A stretch of 10,014 nucleotides of DNA from Synechococcaceae cyanobacterium (GTDB lineage Bacteria > Cyanobacteriota > Cyanobacteriia > PCC-6307 > Cyanobiaceae): NCBI GenBank assembly GCA_947460085.1, contig CANHGA010000055.1, positions 1 through 10,014 on the forward strand. The letters run 5' to 3'. The notes under the pieces are model-generated. The model made no database searches and was not told the origin of the DNA. It saw only the letters and a list, made by a program, of their open reading frames with translations. Of the stretch, positions 6,669-10,014 are shown piece after piece (position 1 is the first letter of the stretch; every line of letters starts with the position of its first letter). A program made the translations under genes and the position numbers.

Positions 6669-7420
6669 GCGCCTATTCCCTTGGGGCCTTGCTGTACGAA
6701 GGCAAGGCCAAGCGCGTGTTCGCCACCGACCAGGCCGATTTGGTGGCGGTGGAATACAAGGACGACGCCACGGCGTTCAACGCCCTCAAGAAAGCCCAAT
6801 TGGCGGGCAAGGGAGAGCTGAATTGCCGCATCTCCGCCCTTCTGTTTGAACACCTGGCAGCCCGGGGCGTTCCGACCCACTACCTGGGGGTGGATGGGGC
6901 CACCTGGATGTTGGTCAAGCCCGTGACGGTGATTCCGATCGAGGTCGTGATCCGCAACGTCGCCGCCGGTTCCCTCTGCAAGCAGATGCCCATCGACCAG
7001 GGCACGGTGCTTGAGCCGCCCCTGCTGGACCTTTACTACAAGGACGATGCCTATGGGGATCCCCTCCTGACAGAAGCTCGCCTCGAGCGTCTGGCTTTGG
7101 TCACGCCCGAGCAGCGTCAGGCGATCGAGGTTTTGGCCCGCCAGGTGAATTGGGAGCTGGGCAGCTTATTCCTCGGTGTTGGGCTTCAATTGGTGGATTT
7201 CAAGATCGAGCTGGGCTTCACCGCCGCCGGCGAGTTGGTGGTGGCCGATGAGATCAGCCCTGACACCTGCAGGCTTTGGGATGTCTCCGTGAGCGATGTC
7301 CAGGAACGGATCCTCGACAAGGACCGTTTCCGTCAGGATTTGGGGGGGGTTGTGGAGGCCTACGGGGAGGTCTTCAAACGGGTCCAAGGGGTCTGTCCGG
7401 AACCCCGGGTCTACGGGTAG
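6665..7420 (+). CDS. purC: Phosphoribosylaminoimidazole-succinocarboxamide synthase (SAICAR synthetase)
   Basis: PurC condenses CAIR with aspartate using ATP to form SAICAR in de novo purine synthesis. The 251-residue product has the usual bacterial single-domain length. Visible family motifs are the ATP-loop segment LLYEGKAKRVF (9-19), YKDDATAFNALKK (31-43), WMLVKPVTVIPIEVVIRNVAAGSLCKQ (81-107, containing the first SAICAR signature), VDFKIELG (177-184) and the second signature LVVADEISPDTCRLWD (191-206). The start at ATG 6665 gives the standard N-terminus. An upstream in-frame GTG at 6518 would add 49 unrelated residues that lie inside the preceding gene. The ATG overlaps that gene's TGA as ATGA, and there is no separate Shine-Dalgarno sequence, so ribosomes probably re-initiate. 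The Omp85 gene follows after 41 bp. Confidence 0.97.
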   Translation: MSAYSLGALLYEGKAKRVFATDQADLVAVEYKDDATAFNALKKAQLAGKGELNCRISALLFEHLAARGVPTHYLGVDGATWMLVKPVTVIPIEVVIRNVAAGSLCKQMPIDQGTVLEPPLLDLYYKDDAYGDPLLTEARLERLALVTPEQRQAIEVLARQVNWELGSLFLGVGLQLVDFKIELGFTAAGELVVADEISPDTCRLWDVSVSDVQERILDKDRFRQDLGGVVEAYGEVFKRVQGVCPEPRVYG

Positions 7421-7425
7421 GGTCA

Positions 7426-7437
7426 CCGCATTTGCGG
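7426..7437. other. Short inverted repeat in the purC-Omp85 spacer
   Basis: The arms CCGCA and TGCGG flank TT, six bases after the purC stop and within the 41-bp spacer. It could form a small RNA hairpin or be a chance dyad. There is no T-tract, so it is not an intrinsic terminator as it stands. The rest of the spacer shows no Shine-Dalgarno sequence before the Omp85 ATG. Confidence 0.25.
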
Positions 7438-7461
7438 CACGTCCGCCCCGTAACGGTTTCC

Positions 7462-9540
7462 ATGGCTGGATCACTGGGTTTTAAGGCTGCAGCGTTGCCC
7501 CTGCTGGGTGCGGCACTGCTGGCCGGTGGCCCGGCGTTAGCCCAGAGTCCCCCTGGCTCCAAGCCAAAACCGGTCGCCAGCCCAATCCCGGCCTCGGTGG
7601 CCAAACCGACAGCGGCTCCTAGCGAGAAGCCAGCATCAACTTCAGAGAAGAAGGTGTTGATTTCCGAGGTGGTGATCCAGGGCCTGGAGGGCCATCCCGA
7701 GCGGGAGCGCCTTGAGCTGGCTGCCTATGCCGCCATGGCCACGACCCCTGGCACCCGGGTCACCCGCAGTGAGCTGCAAACCGACCTGTCGGCGATCTAT
7801 GCCAGCGGTTGGTTCTCCGATGTGCGCATCCAGCCGGTGGATGGCCCCCTCGGGGTGCGGGTGGTGGTCACGGTGGTGGCCAATCCGGTGCTCAAAAGCG
7901 TCAGCGTCGATCTCGGCAAAGCCAAATTGCCGCCCCAGGTGATCAAGGACACCTTTGCGCCCGATTACGGCAAGACCCTCAACCTCAACACCCTGCAGCT
8001 GCGCATGCAGGAACTGCAGAAGTGGTATGCCGATCAGGGTTTTTCCTTGGCCAGGGTGACCGGACCCAGTCGGGTCACCCCGAATGGGGATGTGCAGCTT
8101 CAGGTGCGGGAAGGCACGGTGGAGGGCGTAGAGGTGCAGTTTATTAACAAAGAAGGCTCCACCACCAACGACAAGGGTCAGCCAATCAAGGGCAAAACCA
8201 AGCCCTATGTGGTGACCAGGGAGATTTCCCTCAAGGCCGGCTCGGTCTTTAACCGCCGAACCCTGGAATCAGACATCAAGCGCCTTTACGACACTGGCCT
8301 TTTTGGTGACGTCAAGGTGACCCTCAAGCCCGTGGCCGGCGAGCCAGGTCGGGTGGTGGTGATTCTGGGCATTGTGGAGCAATCCAGTGGCTCGATTTCC
8401 GGTGGCTTGGGCTACAGCCAAAGCCAGGGTGTGTTTGGCCAAATCCAGCTTCAGGATTCAAATCTGACCGGCCGGGCCTGGAATCTCTCCACCAATATTT
8501 CCTATGGCCAATATGGAGGATTGGGCGATATCACCTTCTCGAATCCTTGGATCAAGGGGGATAAATACCGTACGTCTATGCGAACAAGAATCTTCTTTAG
8601 CCGGGAAGTCCCCCAGATTTTCCAAAGCCAGGACAACGGCTATTTCTCCACGCTCGTCAATAACAATATTGACGACAATACCGGGAACCAAGTCGCGATC
8701 CAGCGTGTTGGGGCAAACGTCCAATTTGTTCGCCCGCTTAATGGAGGTGACCCGTTCAAGAAAGCCCCTTGGAACGTCATCTTGTCCTTTGGTGGGCAGA
8801 AGGTCACCCCGATGGATTACTCGGGGTCTATTGCAGGTGCTGCAGCTATTTTAGGAGTTCCAGGCTCCAAGATTTGCTTGGCTTACAGCCCTGATCAGAC
8901 AAACTGTGCCACTGAAAACCAGTTGTTGAGTTTCAGGGTTGGGGCTGCGTACAGCACCTTGAATGATCCAAGGAATCCCACCAAGGGCAATTTCTTTACC
9001 GCTGGCACAGAGCAGTTCGTATCGGTGGGAGAAAACTCACCCACCTTTAATCGGTTGCGTGCCAGCTTCACCCATTACATCCCCGTCAAGTGGATCAAGC
9101 TGTTCAAGGGGTGTCGCCCTAAGGCAGGTGAAACCCCTGATTGCAAACAGGCCCTCGCCTTCCAAGCCAGTGCAGGAACGATGGTGGGGGATGTGCCTCC
9201 CTATGAAGCCTTCTGCATAGGCGGCGGCAACTCCGTGCGGGGTTACTACGACTGCGACCTGGGTGTGGGCAAAAGCATGGCGGAAGCCACAATCGAATAC
9301 CGATTCCCCCTGTTCAAAATCATCAGTGGCGAATTGTTTTTTGATGCCGGTACAACCTTCGGCAGCCAGGCTTCGATCCAAGGCAATCCTGGCGGCAAGC
9401 TCGGCAAGCCAGGTGATGGCTATTCGGTGGGCACAGGTTTGATTGTGAATACCCCCGTTGGCCCGCTGCGCTTGGAGGTGGCAACCCAAGACTTCACTAG
9501 CAATTACCGCTTCAATTTGGGTGTGGGCTGGAAGTTCTAG
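7462..9540 (+). CDS. bamA: Omp85/BamA-family outer-membrane protein assembly factor
   Basis: This protein folds and inserts beta-barrel proteins into the outer membrane; it is the cyanobacterial relative of BamA and chloroplast Toc75. The 692-residue product has a signal peptide (hydrophobic 8-25, cleavage ALA|Q after 27) and a Pro/Ala/Lys/Ser-rich linker (about 28-63). Three POTRA domains follow at about 64-142, 143-218 and 219-307, each with the strand-helix-GWF/GFS/GLF-strand pattern. The 16-strand barrel runs from about 308, with the loop-6 motif VRGY at 592-595 and terminal Phe692 (FNLGVGWKF), the outer-membrane sorting signature. Three POTRAs are the cyanobacterial norm, against five in proteobacteria. 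ATG 7462 is chosen because it starts the signal peptide; the frame is open upstream but runs over the purC 3' end. The barrel has six cysteines in three close pairs, and base composition falls to about 50% GC there. The symbol bamA is by family; cyanobacterial genes are usually just called omp85. Confidence 0.94.
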   Translation: MAGSLGFKAAALPLLGAALLAGGPALAQSPPGSKPKPVASPIPASVAKPTAAPSEKPASTSEKKVLISEVVIQGLEGHPERERLELAAYAAMATTPGTRVTRSELQTDLSAIYASGWFSDVRIQPVDGPLGVRVVVTVVANPVLKSVSVDLGKAKLPPQVIKDTFAPDYGKTLNLNTLQLRMQELQKWYADQGFSLARVTGPSRVTPNGDVQLQVREGTVEGVEVQFINKEGSTTNDKGQPIKGKTKPYVVTREISLKAGSVFNRRTLESDIKRLYDTGLFGDVKVTLKPVAGEPGRVVVILGIVEQSSGSISGGLGYSQSQGVFGQIQLQDSNLTGRAWNLSTNISYGQYGGLGDITFSNPWIKGDKYRTSMRTRIFFSREVPQIFQSQDNGYFSTLVNNNIDDNTGNQVAIQRVGANVQFVRPLNGGDPFKKAPWNVILSFGGQKVTPMDYSGSIAGAAAILGVPGSKICLAYSPDQTNCATENQLLSFRVGAAYSTLNDPRNPTKGNFFTAGTEQFVSVGENSPTFNRLRASFTHYIPVKWIKLFKGCRPKAGETPDCKQALAFQASAGTMVGDVPPYEAFCIGGGNSVRGYYDCDLGVGKSMAEATIEYRFPLFKIISGELFFDAGTTFGSQASIQGNPGGKLGKPGDGYSVGTGLIVNTPVGPLRLEVATQDFTSNYRFNLGVGWKF
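8054..8080 (+). other. Perfect 8-bp stem inverted repeat inside the Omp85 gene
   Basis: GGGTGACC (8054-8061) and GGTCACCC (8073-8080) pair perfectly around an 11-base loop within the POTRA2 coding region. The repeat encodes part of ARVTGPSRVTP, in which RVT occurs twice, so a coding origin is likely. There is no T-tract. A local mRNA hairpin is possible, with no evidence of function. Confidence 0.35.
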
Positions 9541-10014
9541 TGACCGTTTGGCCTTCGGATTACAGCCAGGCTTGGACCCTGAAGCACCCGGTGGAACGCC
9601 GGGGGGTTGGCTTGCACAGCGGAGCATCCACAGTGGTGAGGCTCCAGGCCGCGGCAAAGCCCGGCTATTGGGTCGGGTGGCTTGATCAGCCCAGCCTGCC
9701 TTTGGTGCAATTGCATCCAGACCAGGTGGCAGACACCCAGCTGTGCACGGCCCTGCGGCTGGATGCCCAGAGGCTTGCCACGGTGGAGCACCTGTTGGCT
9801 GCCTTGGCGGGCACGGGGGTGACCCAGGCCGAGATTCTCGTGGACGGGGAGGAAATTCCTTTGCTGGATGGCTCTGCCCTGCCCTGGGTTGAGGCCATTG
9901 GCGAGGCGCAATTGGCTCCGCTGCAGACCGCTCCCTCACCCCTCACCCTGGAGGCGCCGATCACCCTCCAGCAGGGTTCCAGTTTTGCTACGGCCTTGCC
10001 AGCCGATGGCTTGC
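9540..10014 (+). CDS. lpxC: UDP-3-O-acyl-N-acetylglucosamine deacetylase, N-terminal part (3' end outside window)
   Basis: LpxC is the zinc-dependent deacetylase that commits UDP-acyl-GlcNAc to lipid A synthesis in the cytoplasm. The visible 158 codons show the N-terminal motif RRGVGLHSG (20-28, His26), then TVEHLLAALAGTGV (81-94), where His84 corresponds to the first zinc ligand of characterised LpxC (E. coli His79), and IPLLDGSALPWVEAI, the LDGS substrate-region motif. The distal zinc ligands lie beyond the window edge. The start is inferred as GTG 9540, giving VTVWPSDYSQAWTLKHPVE. Its first base is the last base of the Omp85 TAG stop (TAGTG), and the in-frame TTG and CTG codons further downstream would trim the N-terminus. 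The reading frame is open to the window end, and no Shine-Dalgarno sequence is evident. The one-base overlap suggests translational coupling with Omp85 in an outer-membrane biogenesis operon. Confidence 0.93.
   Translation, partial: MTVWPSDYSQAWTLKHPVERRGVGLHSGASTVVRLQAAAKPGYWVGWLDQPSLPLVQLHPDQVADTQLCTALRLDAQRLATVEHLLAALAGTGVTQAEILVDGEEIPLLDGSALPWVEAIGEAQLAPLQTAPSPLTLEAPITLQQGSSFATALPADGL

Noticed and set aside
7276..7461. Upstream extension of Omp85 by 62 residues
   Set aside because: It overlaps the purC 3' end and would bury the clear signal peptide that starts at ATG 7462.
9037..9939. Minus-strand open frame (300 codons) opposite the Omp85 3' end and lpxC
   Set aside because: It spans two well-supported plus-strand genes and its translation is Pro/Arg/Ala-rich with no domain signal.
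1..10014. HIP1 (GCGATCGC) repeats typical of many beta-cyanobacteria
   Set aside because: I saw no copy on reading through the window. That fits an alpha-cyanobacterium but was checked only by eye.

Overview
The window looks like the chromosome of an alpha-cyanobacterium of the Synechococcus/Cyanobium group. It holds a kaiA-kaiB-kaiC clock cluster with its full set of key residues, an NblS-type sensor kinase, and a cyanobacterial Omp85 with three POTRA domains. GC content is high (roughly 60% or more in most genes by eye), gene packing is tight, and most genes lack a clear Shine-Dalgarno sequence. Retention of kaiA argues against Prochlorococcus, which has lost it. The genus call is inference from gene content, because no 16S rRNA is present.

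Layout: (1) Positions 2-2273, + strand: the 3' end of kaiA, then kaiB and kaiC, the post-translational circadian oscillator. (2) Positions 2287-5594, - strand: purD followed by nblS. They share an ATGA stop/start overlap and converge on kaiC with only 13 bp between the stop codons. (3) Positions 5595-5690: a short divergent intergenic region with a strong G-quadruplex-type motif. (4) Positions 5691-10014, + strand: an uncharacterised exported helical protein, purC (ATGA overlap with it), a BamA/Omp85 outer-membrane assembly protein, and the 5' part of lpxC, whose GTG start overlaps the Omp85 stop codon by one base.

The clock proteins (KaiA, KaiB, KaiC) keep time. NblS is a membrane histidine kinase for light, nutrient and redox stress. 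PurD and PurC are steps of de novo purine synthesis. Omp85 and LpxC build the outer membrane by inserting beta-barrel proteins and making lipid A. The two purine genes lie on either side of the divergent region, so purine synthesis, stress signalling and envelope biogenesis share transcription units here.

I found no RNA gene, mobile element, CRISPR array or integrase, and no intergenic stretch longer than 100 bases. This is mostly a conserved core region. I do not see convincing evidence for an undescribed system. The points worth checking are the orphan exported protein coupled to purC, the G-rich divergent region, the cysteine pairs and GC drop in the Omp85 barrel, the cysteine-bearing insert in the NblS ATPase domain, and the repeat-built tail of KaiB.
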